From contig CACLUR010000003.1 of NCBI GenBank assembly GCA_902610175.1, positions 94,908 to 158,907 of the forward strand: a stretch of DNA of 64,000 nt, in the 5' to 3' direction. How positions within the stretch are numbered: position 1 is the stretch's first letter; every line of letters begins with the position of its first letter. Made by a program: the position numbers and the translations under genes. The notes beneath the pieces were generated by a model. That model saw nothing but the letters and a program-made list of their open reading frames with translations. It did not search any database and was not told the DNA's origin. This DNA comes from an uncultured Alphaproteobacteria bacterium (GTDB lineage Bacteria; Pseudomonadota; Alphaproteobacteria; HIMB59). Positions 28,109-37,347 of this stretch are shown in pieces.

Positions 28109-29583
28109 TTAAGTTCAAAATTTTTAAAATCATCATAAGTAAGATATACATTTAATTGATTTTTAGGAATAAATTTAGAAATTTGAAGATACGTTTGACC
28201 AGGTCCACACGAATTACGCTTATTTAGTATTTCTGGTCTTAGTTGTATAGCTAATTTAAATGCAGAGAAGCTCATCCAATAAAAACTCTCCGCTACAAAC
28301 AAATTATCAATCGTATTGTCATTAATCAATGGGACTAAACTATAGTGTGATATAACAGGGAATTTTTTATTTAGCATATTTCCTTCATATGTAAGTTTAT
28401 AAGTAGGTTTTTGATTATCTTTATAAAAATTTTCAGTTTCTCGATAATTTTCACCAAAACTATCGAGAGAAGAATTTACAAGAATGCCCATTTTACTTAT
28501 TTTTTTCCAAGAACTTACGCCGGAAGTTATAAGATTTGATACACTTTTCAAAGATTTAAACTCTTTAAATTCTGATCTTGTGGCCAAAACATTTTTATTT
28601 TTTACTGTTTTATTAAATTCATGCAAATTTCTCTGAAACATTTGATATTTTGATAAGCTTGAAGGAAATATATTTTTAACTTTTTTAACTTTTTTATTAT
28701 TTAGATATTTTTTTTCTTTAAAATATTTTTTTGTTTGATTATCTTTCCCTTGTGCAAATAAGATTTTTTCATTTAGAATATTTTCAATAGTTACACCTAC
28801 ATCTAAATTGCAACCACCTCCCCATTTGTATAAATATTTTCTCTCTCTTTGACAATCATCTAACGAAGGTAAATGATTAATTTTTTTCAATATTTTTTCT
28901 GTTTTTCGATCATCTCTCCTATATTCCAAAGCAATGCATCCTTGTGCTGCCGCACTAGGAAATTCAGAAATTGGTAAAATTATTTTCTCAAACTTTTTAA
29001 ATTTCAATTTAAAATTTCTATAATCTTTTTTATTAATTTTTTCTCCATATTTAAAAATTCTATCTATAGCAGCTTTAGCCATAAACACCCCGTCCTCTTT
29101 TGAGGAATTTAATATTTTTTCCAGCCTAGATGGTACGTTTCCCCTAATGTCGAATGGCTTCAATTCTTCAAAGGGTAAAAACTTTCTTAATTTTTTTAAA
29201 TAATATTTTCTTCTAGGAGAGGATGTCCCTACAACTAATTTTTTTTTATTTAATGAAGTCTTTTTAATAAGAATAACATCTCTTGGATCATCTCTTTTGA
29301 GACAAATAAAAGAAGTCTTATTAAGATTTTTAACAGGAAGATCTTTGAATGAATGAACTACCACATCTGCATCTTTTAAGATTAATTTTTTTGATAGTGA
29401 ATTTGTAAATATTCCAAATCCATGTTGTTCCCAAGCTTTAGCTGACATGTCCGTGTCACCAACACTTGATGAGTAATGTGTATCAATTATATTTTTTTGT
29501 ATTTTATTAATTTCTATTTCCGCAATGTGAGTCTGAATTTTAGCGAGAAAACTTTTTCTTGATAATAAAACAATCTTTTTCAT
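28105..29583 (-). CDS. hemC: Hydroxymethylbilane synthase with a long C-terminal extension (possible HemD part)
   Basis: The first ~305 residues are HemC, which joins four porphobilinogens to hydroxymethylbilane. DVVVHSFKDLP, VGTSSPRRKYYL and the dipyrromethane-cofactor Cys in GGGCNLDVG are all present. A further ~185 residues follow, containing NVLATRSEFKEF and a hydrophilic C-terminal half that do not belong to HemC. Uroporphyrinogen-III synthase (HemD) is poorly conserved and often near hemC, so a divergent HemD is possible but unproven. The start at 29583 (MKKIVLLSRKS) fits the family; an ATG at 29619 would add 12 residues. Confidence 0.88.
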   Translation of the reverse strand: MKKIVLLSRKSFLAKIQTHIAEIEINKIQKNIIDTHYSSSVGDTDMSAKAWEQHGFGIFTNSLSKKLILKDADVVVHSFKDLPVKNLNKTSFICLKRDDPRDVILIKKTSLNKKKLVVGTSSPRRKYYLKKLRKFLPFEELKPFDIRGNVPSRLEKILNSSKEDGVFMAKAAIDRIFKYGEKINKKDYRNFKLKFKKFEKIILPISEFPSAAAQGCIALEYRRDDRKTEKILKKINHLPSLDDCQRERKYLYKWGGGCNLDVGVTIENILNEKILFAQGKDNQTKKYFKEKKYLNNKKVKKVKNIFPSSLSKYQMFQRNLHEFNKTVKNKNVLATRSEFKEFKSLKSVSNLITSGVSSWKKISKMGILVNSSLDSFGENYRETENFYKDNQKPTYKLTYEGNMLNKKFPVISHYSLVPLINDNTIDNLFVAESFYWMSFSAFKLAIQLRPEILNKRNSCGPGQTYLQISKFIPKNQLNVYLTYDDFKNFELK

Positions 29584-29700
29584 AACCATTGATGACATTA
29601 AGAAATAACAAATAATCAACGCTAATACAATTTAAGCGAGACTTATTGGTCAATATGTACTTATTTCAAAATATGTTATAGCTAAATAACGTTTGAAATT

Positions 29701-30378
29701 ATGACACAAAAAGCAGTTTTAATTGTCGGAGCAGGGTCAGGTTTAAGTGCTTCTTTGGCTAGAGCATTTAATTCAAAGGGGATGAAAATCGTACTTGCTG
29801 CCAGAAACATAGACAAACTTGACAGTTTAAAAAAAGAGATCGACGCTTTAGTTTTTAAGTGTGACTCAACGGAAAATAAAAGTGTTCAAAATTTATTTTT
29901 GCAGACTGACTCAATTATAGGCACTCCAGAAATTGTTATCTATAATCCATCTCTTAGAATTGTAAAACCTTTTATTAAATACGATCCTGATGAAATGCTT
30001 CAATCAATAAAAGTAAATAGTTATGGGGCTTTTCTAGTAGCGCATGAATCAGTAAAAAGAATGTTAAAAATAGGAAAAGGTAATATTTTTTTCACTGGAT
30101 CATCTGCAAGTGTAAAGGGTTTTGCTAAATCTGCGTCTTTTGCTATGGGAAAGTTTGGTTTGAGAGGCTTAGCACAATCTTTGGCAAGAGAGCTGCACCC
30201 ACAAAATATTCATATAGGTCATTTCGTTATAGATGGAGGAATAGGTAAAGAACCAGTTGGAAATTATCAAATGATACACCCTGATGAAATTGCAAAACAA
30301 TACCTAAATTTTTATTTACAGGATAAAAAAGCTTGGTCATGGGAAATTGAAATTAGAACAAACACTGAAAAATTTTAG
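29701..30378 (+). CDS. Short-chain dehydrogenase/reductase family protein, Tyr-less active site
   Basis: A 225-residue SDR with the nucleotide-binding motif VGAGSGLSASLA (residues 9-20) and Ser in the catalytic strand (FTGSSAS). The usual YxxxK reads FAMGK, so the catalytic Tyr is Phe while the Lys remains. I recall a whole bacterial SDR subfamily with this change, so it is not simply decay. Without Tyr a classical carbonyl reduction is doubtful. It is followed 9 bases later by a luciferase-like monooxygenase gene and is probably cotranscribed with it. Confidence 0.85.
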   Translation: MTQKAVLIVGAGSGLSASLARAFNSKGMKIVLAARNIDKLDSLKKEIDALVFKCDSTENKSVQNLFLQTDSIIGTPEIVIYNPSLRIVKPFIKYDPDEMLQSIKVNSYGAFLVAHESVKRMLKIGKGNIFFTGSSASVKGFAKSASFAMGKFGLRGLAQSLARELHPQNIHIGHFVIDGGIGKEPVGNYQMIHPDEIAKQYLNFYLQDKKAWSWEIEIRTNTEKF

Positions 30379-30387
30379 AAGAACACC

Positions 30388-31407
30388 TTGGAAATCGGTA
30401 TAGACAGTTTTGCAGATAAAAGAGAGGGCTCAGATAGTGTTAAAGCCATCAATAATGTTATTGATAGAATTATTTTTGCAGATGAAGTTGGATTAAATTC
30501 ATTTGGGATAGGAGAGCATCATAGAAAAGAATTTTTAGACTCAGCACCATTTATGATATTAGCTTCAGCTGCAGCACAAACAAAAAATATTAAGCTAATA
30601 AGTGCTGTAACTGTTTTAAGCGCAGCAGATCCTGTTCGTGTATTTCAAAACTTGTCTACTCTTGATCTGATATCCGGAGGTAGAGCAGAAATGGTAGCTG
30701 GAAGAGGATCATTTTCTGAGGCCTTTCCATTATTTGGTTTGGATTTCAAAGATTATGATGAATTGTTTATTGAAAAGCTCGGTTTGCTTTTAAAAATTAG
30801 AGAAAATGAATTTGTTAGTTGGTCTGGTAAATTTAGACCTTCGATAAATAATTTACCTATTTATCCAAGGCCTATTCAAAACCCTGTCCCAATATGGTTA
30901 GGTGTTGGTGGCACACCTCAATCTTTTGCAAGAGCAGGTTCAATGGGCTTACCTTTAATGATTGCCATAATAGGAGGCAATACTCATCGCTTTAGACCTT
31001 TGGTAGATATTTACCGACAGGCGGGTAAAGAAGCAGGACACCCTCCAGAAAAACTCTCCGTAGGACTTCATTCACTGGGATATGTCGCAAATAGTATGGA
31101 TGAAGCAATAGATTTGTATTATGAGGGTTATCATAAAATGTTCACAAAAATTGGAAAAGAAAGAGGTTGGGGTCCTGTGACGAGAGACCAATTTGACAAT
31201 CAAATTGGTCCATTAGGAGCTATAGTTTTAGGCGATCCTGATCAGGTCGCTGAAAAGATTATCAGACATAGTCAAGCCCTTGGAGGTATTGATAGATTCC
31301 AATTTCAAATGGATATAGCTGATATTACCCATGAAAATTTAATCAAATCTATTGAACTGATTGGCAAAGAAGTAATTCCTAGGATAAATAGGACAAAAAG
31401 CCCCTAA
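30388..31407 (+). CDS. LLM-class flavin-dependent oxidoreductase
   Basis: A 339-residue TIM-barrel protein of the bacterial luciferase/F420-FMN monooxygenase superfamily. It shows GIGEHHRKEF, the AAAQTKNIKLISAVTVLSAADPVR strand region, LISGGRAEMVAGRGS and PIWLGVGGTPQSFARAG. It probably uses FMNH2 to oxygenate an organic molecule; substrate unknown. The TTG start immediately precedes the barrel strand (EIGIDSF). Placement behind the SDR gene suggests a two-gene unit. A hairpin overlaps its stop codon. Confidence 0.88.
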   Translation: MEIGIDSFADKREGSDSVKAINNVIDRIIFADEVGLNSFGIGEHHRKEFLDSAPFMILASAAAQTKNIKLISAVTVLSAADPVRVFQNLSTLDLISGGRAEMVAGRGSFSEAFPLFGLDFKDYDELFIEKLGLLLKIRENEFVSWSGKFRPSINNLPIYPRPIQNPVPIWLGVGGTPQSFARAGSMGLPLMIAIIGGNTHRFRPLVDIYRQAGKEAGHPPEKLSVGLHSLGYVANSMDEAIDLYYEGYHKMFTKIGKERGWGPVTRDQFDNQIGPLGAIVLGDPDQVAEKIIRHSQALGGIDRFQFQMDIADITHENLIKSIELIGKEVIPRINRTKSP

Positions 31408-31418
31408 TTAGAGGCTTT
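31396..31418 (+). terminator. Hairpin overlapping the end of the LLM gene
   Basis: AAAAGCC-C-CT pairs with AG-A-GGCTTT (one mismatch) around AATT, with a short T-run on the 3' arm. It spans the stop codon of the monooxygenase gene and lies 53 bases before hemA. Termination efficiency is uncertain because the following sequence is not T-rich. Confidence 0.5.
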
Positions 31419-31470
31419 ATGCGTCTTTATTGCAGTATCTTTTAGATTAGTAAAAAATAAATTAATATTT

Positions 31471-32739
31471 GTGAAAAATCACAATTGGAAATCTAATTAT
31501 TTAAGCACTCTTCAATCTGAAATTGATAAAATTAAGGATGAAGGCCACTACAGAGTATTTAACAACATAGAAAGAAAAGCCGGACAGTATCCCAAAGCTA
31601 CAAGACATAGTAATGGCCAAAGCGAAGAGATTGATGTCTGGTGTTCAAATGATTACTTAGGCATGAGCCAGAACAAAGAAGTTATTTCCGCAATGCAATC
31701 TGCCGCTGAAAAGTTAGGAGCGGGAAGCGGAGGAACAAGGAATATATCAGGTACTACTAATTTCCATATTCAACTCGAAAAAGAAATCGCACTCTTACAT
31801 AAAAAAGAAAGAGCTCTAGCATTTAATTCTGGATATAGTGCTAATGAGTCTGCACTAAAGTCTATTATATCTGCTTTTGATAATTGTTTAGTTTTAAGTG
31901 ATGAACTAAATCACGCATCACTTATAGAAGGAATTCGTACAAGTAAAAAAGAAAAAGCTATTTATCGTCATAATGATGTAAAACACCTAAAGGACATTCT
32001 AAAGGGAGTAGATTTTTCTCGACCAAAAATTATCGTCTTGGAGTCTGTCTATTCAATGGAAGCTGATTTTGCACCACTAGAAGACATTATTCAGGTTGCT
32101 CAGGATAATGGAGCATTAATATACTTAGATGAAGTTCATGCTGTAGGTTTATACGGTCCCAATGCAGCAGGTGTAGCAGATCAAAAAGGATTATCTGAGC
32201 ATATTGATATTATCAATGGAACATTGGCAAAAGCATTTGGTCTAGCTGGAGGTTACATAGCCTCGACTGAGACAATAATTGATTTTGTTAGAAGTTTTTC
32301 AAAAGGATTTATTTTCACAACATCCATGTGCCCAGCAGTAGCTGCTGGAAGTCTAGAGAGCATTAGACAAGTAAAGAAAAACGATGAAATTCGGTCTTCA
32401 TTCTTTGAGAATGTTGATTTTGTTAAAAAAGAACTACGAACCGCAGGTATTCCTTTTTTAGACTCAGGTTCACATATAATCCCAGTATTAATTGGAGATA
32501 GCAAATTATGTAAAGAGATTAGTGATTTTCTATTAAATGAGCACCATGTTTATGTTCAGCCTATTAATTATCCAACAGTCCCAAAAGGAACTGAGAGAAT
32601 AAGAATAACTCCTACTCCATGTCATGATCCAGAGTCTACTGAAAAATTCGTAGAAGCTTTGAAAGATGCTTGGTATAAATTTATGCCTCAGTTAGTTAAA
32701 TTTGAAAATCAATTTACTAATAAAATCAAAGTAATTTAA
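31471..32739 (+). CDS. hemA: 5-Aminolevulinate synthase (C4 pathway)
   Basis: A 422-residue PLP enzyme condensing glycine with succinyl-CoA, the first step of haem synthesis in alphaproteobacteria. CSNDYLGM, GSGGTRNISGT, DEVHAVGLYG and the PLP-lysine segment NGTLAKAFG (Lys near residue 253) match ALAS rather than the related biotin or sphingolipid synthases. The GTG start is chosen because it gives the usual N-terminus. It is separate from the hemJ-hemC block on the other strand, 1.9 kb away, and follows the LLM gene. Its presence is strong evidence for the class of organism. Confidence 0.96.
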   Translation: MKNHNWKSNYLSTLQSEIDKIKDEGHYRVFNNIERKAGQYPKATRHSNGQSEEIDVWCSNDYLGMSQNKEVISAMQSAAEKLGAGSGGTRNISGTTNFHIQLEKEIALLHKKERALAFNSGYSANESALKSIISAFDNCLVLSDELNHASLIEGIRTSKKEKAIYRHNDVKHLKDILKGVDFSRPKIIVLESVYSMEADFAPLEDIIQVAQDNGALIYLDEVHAVGLYGPNAAGVADQKGLSEHIDIINGTLAKAFGLAGGYIASTETIIDFVRSFSKGFIFTTSMCPAVAAGSLESIRQVKKNDEIRSSFFENVDFVKKELRTAGIPFLDSGSHIIPVLIGDSKLCKEISDFLLNEHHVYVQPINYPTVPKGTERIRITPTPCHDPESTEKFVEALKDAWYKFMPQLVKFENQFTNKIKVI

Positions 32740-32783
32740 ACGCCTTATTTGATCAATCTATACATTTGTTATAAAACATACTA

Positions 32784-33647
32784 ATGAGAGTCATTGCGTT
32801 TTATAGTTTCTTTAACGTATCCAATCCCAGATTATTAAAAGAGAGGTTAAATTTACACTTTCTTTTAAAACAAATAAAAGGTTCGATTATTGTCAGTGAG
32901 GAAGGTTTAAATGGTACAATAGCAGTCTCTTCAAAATTAGAAAAAAAAATTATCGACTATTTAATGTCTTTAGGAGTCACTAAAGAAAATATAAAATTAT
33001 CAGACTTTAATGGCCAAAGAATTTTTAACGAGTTTAAAATTAAACTTAAAAAGGAAATAGTTACATCTGATTTTGGATTAAAAATTTCAGACATTAAAAA
33101 ATCTAAGTTTATTGAACCAAGAGATTGGGATAGATTTGCCAATGACAAAAATGTAGAAATTCTTGATACAAGAAATGATTATGAATTTAAAATTGGTCAT
33201 TATAAAAATGCTACCAACCCTAAAATTGAAACATTTAAAGATTTCAAAAATTATATAAAGAATAACAAAGAAAAATTTCAGAATAAAAAAGTTGGTATTT
33301 ATTGTACAGGTGGTATTAGATGTGAAAAAGCAGGACCTTTAATGGAAAAATATGGTATTGAGACATATCAACTTAAAGGAGGAATATTAAAATATTTTGA
33401 AACCACATCTGCTGACTCATGGAGGGGTGAATGCTTTGTTTTTGACTACAGAGTATCTTTGAACAAGCAACTTTCTCAAGGTACGAGTAAGCTTTGTTAC
33501 GGGTGTAACATGCCTTTAACTCCAAGAGAGAGAAAATCTCCTAAATATGAAGAGGGATATTCATGTTCCATCTGTTTTGATAATATGACAGAAAAAAAGA
33601 GACGTTCTCTCAAAGATAAGCGAGAACATTGGAAAGAAGTTCTTTAA
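32784..33647 (+). CDS. trhO: tRNA uridine(34) hydroxylase TrhO (YceA family rhodanese)
   Basis: A 287-residue protein with an N-terminal acylphosphatase-like domain (IVSEEGLNGTIA), a central rhodanese domain (LDTRNDYE, active loop CTGGIRCEKA) and a C-terminal Cys-rich zinc-like region (CYGCNMPL...CSICF). TrhO uses oxygen to hydroxylate U34 in several tRNAs, the first step to cmo5U/mo5U. Domain order and length are close to E. coli YceA (350 residues, longer C-terminus). It lies between hemA and rpmG on the plus strand. Confidence 0.93.
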   Translation: MRVIAFYSFFNVSNPRLLKERLNLHFLLKQIKGSIIVSEEGLNGTIAVSSKLEKKIIDYLMSLGVTKENIKLSDFNGQRIFNEFKIKLKKEIVTSDFGLKISDIKKSKFIEPRDWDRFANDKNVEILDTRNDYEFKIGHYKNATNPKIETFKDFKNYIKNNKEKFQNKKVGIYCTGGIRCEKAGPLMEKYGIETYQLKGGILKYFETTSADSWRGECFVFDYRVSLNKQLSQGTSKLCYGCNMPLTPRERKSPKYEEGYSCSICFDNMTEKKRRSLKDKREHWKEVL

Positions 33648-33699
33648 TTTCATTAAATATCAATGTTGACCAAATTCAAAATTAGTTTAGTTTACGCCA

Positions 33700-33894
33700 A
33701 TGGCTAAAAAGTCTACATACCAACTTAAACAGTTAATACCTGAAGAAAAACCTGAAACTGGCACAAAATATATTGTACGTAAACCCACTAAAGGATTGAA
33801 AGTTTCTGACAAACTTCGCCAGAGAAAGTATGACCCTGTTTTGAAACAGCATGTTTGGTTTGTAGAAAAGAAAATGCCTCCTCATAGTAAATAA
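33700..33894 (+). CDS. rpmG: Large-subunit ribosomal protein bL33
   Basis: A 64-residue basic protein with the bL33 core: YIVRKPTKGL, then LRQRKYDPVLKQHVWFVEKK, aligning to the KKYDPVVRKHV segment of known bL33. It has no zinc-binding Cys pairs, so it is the C-minus form. The N-terminus (MAKKSTYQLKQLIPEEKPE) is about 9 residues longer than usual. It has its own ATG with a 52-base upstream gap. The photolyase frame follows directly after its TAA, in the same reading frame. Confidence 0.87.
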   Translation: MAKKSTYQLKQLIPEEKPETGTKYIVRKPTKGLKVSDKLRQRKYDPVLKQHVWFVEKKMPPHSK

Positions 33895-33912
33895 TTTTGT
33901 TATTATTTTATC

Positions 33913-35319
33913 ATCGAAAATAGAACTTTATATTGGCTGAGAAGAGACTTTAGGATTACTGATAATCCTTGTCTGGAATTTATATCGAAACAAAAATCCC
34001 CAGCATTACTTGTTTATATTTATGATGACATTGAAAAGAAAGCCACTGGAGATGCTGGTCAATGGTGGTTAAACAAAACTCTTCATTTGCATTCCAAGAA
34101 TTTAGAACAAAAATTTAATGTAAAGCTTATTATAACTGATGGTGAAGCGAAAAAAAATCTCTCACACTTAATTGAAAAATACAAAATTTCATCATTAATT
34201 TGGAATAGGCTCTACTCAGACCAATCTATTAAAAGAGACACTGAGATAAAAAGTTTTTTTAAAAATAAAAAAATTCATGTTGAAACTTTTAATTCACACT
34301 TACTTAATGAGCCTTGGGAAGTACAAAATAACTCTGGTCAGTTCTTTAAAGTTTTTACTCCTTATTGGAAAACTGCTTTTAAAATTTATTTGAACAAGAA
34401 ATTTTCTTACCAAAAAAATACATCAATCAAATCATTTAAACACAATGAAAAAACTAAAATCAATTTTTTATCTAATAGAAGTTGGTATGAGAAGTTTAAT
34501 AATTATTGGAGTCCAGGAGAGGATGCAGCTTTGAAAAAAATTGAGACTTACATTTCTTCTCATATAGATAAATATGATGTAAATAGAAATAGGCCTGATT
34601 TTGACCAAACATCAAGAATATCTCCACACTTAAGATTTGGAGAGATATCACCGCGGGTAATAATTGAAAAAATCCAAAATTCAAAAAAATCTAATAATGC
34701 TGTAAATACTTATTTATCAGAAATTGGCTGGCGAGAATTTTCTTATTCATTGTTGTATTATTCTGAAGATTTATCAACTAAACCGATTAACCCAAAATTT
34801 AAAAAATTCCCATGGAGAAGTAGTAAAAAAGATTTTGCTCTATGGACTGAGGGTAAAACAGGCATACCTCTTGTAGACGCTGCAATGAGTCAAATTTATG
34901 AAGAGGGATGGATGCATAATAGGCTTAGAATGGTTGTTGGAAGTTTTCTTGTGAAAAATTTATTATTAAACTGGACATTAGGTGAGCGGTATTTTCAAAA
35001 AAGTTTACTAGATTATGATGAAGCTAGTAATGCAGCTGGATGGCAGTGGATAGCAGGCTGTGGCGCAGATGCCTCACCGTATTTTCGTGTATTTAATCCT
35101 GTGCTTCAGTCAGAAAAGTTCGATCCACAGGCTAAATTTATCTTGAAGTATATTCCACAATTAAAAATATTTAATTCATCAAAAACAGTATTTGAGCCAT
35201 ATTTAGATAAAAAATTATTAGATAGTTTAGTCAAAGAAAAAAAATATGTTAATCCAATCGTTGATTTGAAAGAGTCTCGTAACAGAGCACTTGATGCTTA
35301 TCAACAAACGAAATCATAA
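33913..35319 (+). CDS. phr: Deoxyribodipyrimidine photolyase
   Basis: It repairs UV-induced cyclobutane pyrimidine dimers using blue light and FADH-. The N-terminal antenna domain begins LYWLRRDFRITDNP (33928 onward). The FAD domain shows GWMHNRLRMVVGSFLVKNL and DYDEASNAAGWQW...CGADASPYFRVFNP, all diagnostic. No ATG, GTG or TTG precedes the LRRDF motif after the rpmG stop; the frame is open from 33895, and ATC at 33910/33913 or an error or frameshift must explain the start. TTG at 34087 would delete the antenna-domain N-terminus. It is first of a five-gene cluster with FAD oxidase, DUF1365, methyltransferase and DUF3833. Confidence 0.9.
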   Translation: MENRTLYWLRRDFRITDNPCLEFISKQKSPALLVYIYDDIEKKATGDAGQWWLNKTLHLHSKNLEQKFNVKLIITDGEAKKNLSHLIEKYKISSLIWNRLYSDQSIKRDTEIKSFFKNKKIHVETFNSHLLNEPWEVQNNSGQFFKVFTPYWKTAFKIYLNKKFSYQKNTSIKSFKHNEKTKINFLSNRSWYEKFNNYWSPGEDAALKKIETYISSHIDKYDVNRNRPDFDQTSRISPHLRFGEISPRVIIEKIQNSKKSNNAVNTYLSEIGWREFSYSLLYYSEDLSTKPINPKFKKFPWRSSKKDFALWTEGKTGIPLVDAAMSQIYEEGWMHNRLRMVVGSFLVKNLLLNWTLGERYFQKSLLDYDEASNAAGWQWIAGCGADASPYFRVFNPVLQSEKFDPQAKFILKYIPQLKIFNSSKTVFEPYLDKKLLDSLVKEKKYVNPIVDLKESRNRALDAYQQTKS

Positions 35320-35320
35320 T

Positions 35321-36586
35321 TTGAAAAAAAGTGTAGCTATAATTGGATCTGGTATAGCGGGATTATCTACAGCATATTTTTCACAAGAATATTTTGATGT
35401 AACACTATTTGAGAAAAATGATTATTTAGGTGGGCATGCAAATACAAGAGAAGTCAAAGATAGTAACGGAAATACTATACCAATAGATACAGGTTTTATT
35501 GTCTATAATGAACTGACATACCCAAATTTAACAAAATTTTTTGATCTTCTCAAAGTCGAAACTGTTAATAGCAATATGTCCTTTAGTTTTCTTAATGAGG
35601 AAAACAAATTCGAGTACGGGGGAGGAAGTTTAAGTGCATTATTTGCAGATCGTAAAAATTTTTTTAATTTAAAATTCTACAAAATGTTAAAAGACATTAT
35701 TATTTTTTATAAAGTTTATCAAAAAAAAAATATTACATCAGATATTTCAATCAGAGATTTTCTTAAAACAAAAAATTACTCTGATGAATTTATTAATTTC
35801 CATCTTGTTCCTTTAATTTCAAGTATTTGGTCAACTCCCGATCAAGACTCTCTTAATCAGCCATTAAAAAGTATTATTAATTTTTTTCAAAATCACAAAT
35901 TGTTTAATTTCACGGATAGACCACAATGGAAAACAATAAGAAATGGTTCTAAGCAATATATCAATTTATTAATTAAATCTGCAAAATTTAAAATCAAAAA
36001 GTCATGTAGAATTCAAAAAATTTCAAGAAATGACAAGATTGAAATTTTCTTTGAAGGAAAAAAATCTGTTTTTGACATCATTATATTTGCATGTCCTCCC
36101 AAACATTTTTTTCCTCTTTTAGATAAAATATATCAGAAAGAGCATGAGGTTTTAAATGAATTTGATTTTCAAAAAAATTTAGCACAATTACATCAAAATG
36201 ACTCTCTTATGCCAACTCATTTAAAAGCTCGGTCAAGTTGGAATTTTCATACGAATTTAAATAATAAATGTACTTTAAGTTATTGGATGAATAAATTGCA
36301 ACCACTAGAAACTAATGACAATTTTTTTGTCTCTCTAAATCAGGATCAAAATCAGAATCACTATCAAACAATTTACGAACATCCAATATTCTCACCTAAA
36401 ACTCTAAATGCTCAAAAAAATATTTCACAAATTCAAGGCTATGAGAATACTTATTATGTTGGTAGTTACCTTGGCTATGGATTTCATGAAGACGGTATTC
36501 AATCTGCTATAAAAGTTTGTAAAAGGTTAAATATAGATTTAAAGGAGTTCAAAAATGCGGATACATCAAGAGTGCAATGGAATTAA
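35321..36586 (+). CDS. NAD/FAD-binding amine-oxidase family protein
   Basis: A flavoprotein of about 421 residues beginning with the FAD dinucleotide fold AIIGSGIAGLSTAYF, then GGHANTREV and a TGFIVYNELTYPNL segment. Near the C-terminus YVGSYLGYGFHEDGIQSA closes the flavin site. Homologues occur next to DUF1365 and cyclopropane-synthase genes, and related proteins have been linked to modification of membrane fatty acids (furan fatty acid formation in Rhodobacter sphaeroides); that role is inferred. I prefer the TTG at 35321, just after the photolyase stop; a TTG at 35291 would add ten residues. Confidence 0.83.
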   Translation: MKKSVAIIGSGIAGLSTAYFSQEYFDVTLFEKNDYLGGHANTREVKDSNGNTIPIDTGFIVYNELTYPNLTKFFDLLKVETVNSNMSFSFLNEENKFEYGGGSLSALFADRKNFFNLKFYKMLKDIIIFYKVYQKKNITSDISIRDFLKTKNYSDEFINFHLVPLISSIWSTPDQDSLNQPLKSIINFFQNHKLFNFTDRPQWKTIRNGSKQYINLLIKSAKFKIKKSCRIQKISRNDKIEIFFEGKKSVFDIIIFACPPKHFFPLLDKIYQKEHEVLNEFDFQKNLAQLHQNDSLMPTHLKARSSWNFHTNLNNKCTLSYWMNKLQPLETNDNFFVSLNQDQNQNHYQTIYEHPIFSPKTLNAQKNISQIQGYENTYYVGSYLGYGFHEDGIQSAIKVCKRLNIDLKEFKNADTSRVQWN

Positions 36587-37329
36587 TTTCTTCTCATTGT
36601 TTCGGAATAGGTAAAATAATTCATAAAAGAACAAGGGATACTGATAATTTTTTTCAATATAATGCACCTTACTTAAGTATAAATCTAAGTAAGACAATAA
36701 GCATCCATCCATTTATATCTCTAAATAGATTTAACTTTTTTTCAATTTTTTATAAACAGCACGGTTTTAGAAATAAAAAAAAGAGTTTATATGATTTTGC
36801 AAAAAATGTTGCTGAAAAACACAATATTGATTTTAATAGTATTCAATTTATATGTATCCCCTCAATTGTCGGTTATTCTTTTAACCCTATTAGCTTTTAT
36901 TTATATCTTGATAGTAAAAATAAAGTTAAGTCGATCATATATGAAGTGAAAAATACATTTGGAGACCAAGTTCATTATTTAACTTTGAACAAATTTAAAG
37001 ATAAAGAGTTTAAAAAAAATATGTATGTGTCACCATTTATTGAAATGGACTGCACTTATAAGATTTCTTCAAAAAATAAAAGAAAAGACCATTTTTTTTG
37101 TAATATTAATCAATTTAACCTTAAAAAGGAGCAAATATTTTATGCCTCTATAGATTTAAATTTAAAAGAAATAACTTTCTATAATTTTATTTTGTTTTTA
37201 ATTTTAAATATTTTTGGGAGTGTAAAAACAATCACTCTCATTCACTATCAGGCAATCAAGCTTTTTTTAAAAAAAAGTAAATTCTTTAAATATTCCAATA
37301 GAATAAAAGATAATCTATACTTAGATTAG
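36577..37329 (+). CDS. DUF1365 protein
   Basis: A 250-residue protein matching DUF1365: IHPFISL, GYSFNPISFYLYLDS, YEVKNTFGDQVHYL and KNMYVSPFIEMDCTYKI, all in the family order. Its function is undefined, but it almost always lies between the FAD amine oxidase and the cyclopropane-type methyltransferase. The gene overlaps its upstream neighbour by 10 bases. A C-terminal hydrophobic segment near residue 205 suggests membrane association. Likely acts on acyl lipids together with its neighbours (inference). Confidence 0.87.
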   Translation: MELISSHCFGIGKIIHKRTRDTDNFFQYNAPYLSINLSKTISIHPFISLNRFNFFSIFYKQHGFRNKKKSLYDFAKNVAEKHNIDFNSIQFICIPSIVGYSFNPISFYLYLDSKNKVKSIIYEVKNTFGDQVHYLTLNKFKDKEFKKNMYVSPFIEMDCTYKISSKNKRKDHFFCNINQFNLKKEQIFYASIDLNLKEITFYNFILFLILNIFGSVKTITLIHYQAIKLFLKKSKFFKYSNRIKDNLYLD

Positions 37330-37347
37330 TTAAATTTAGGTAAAATC

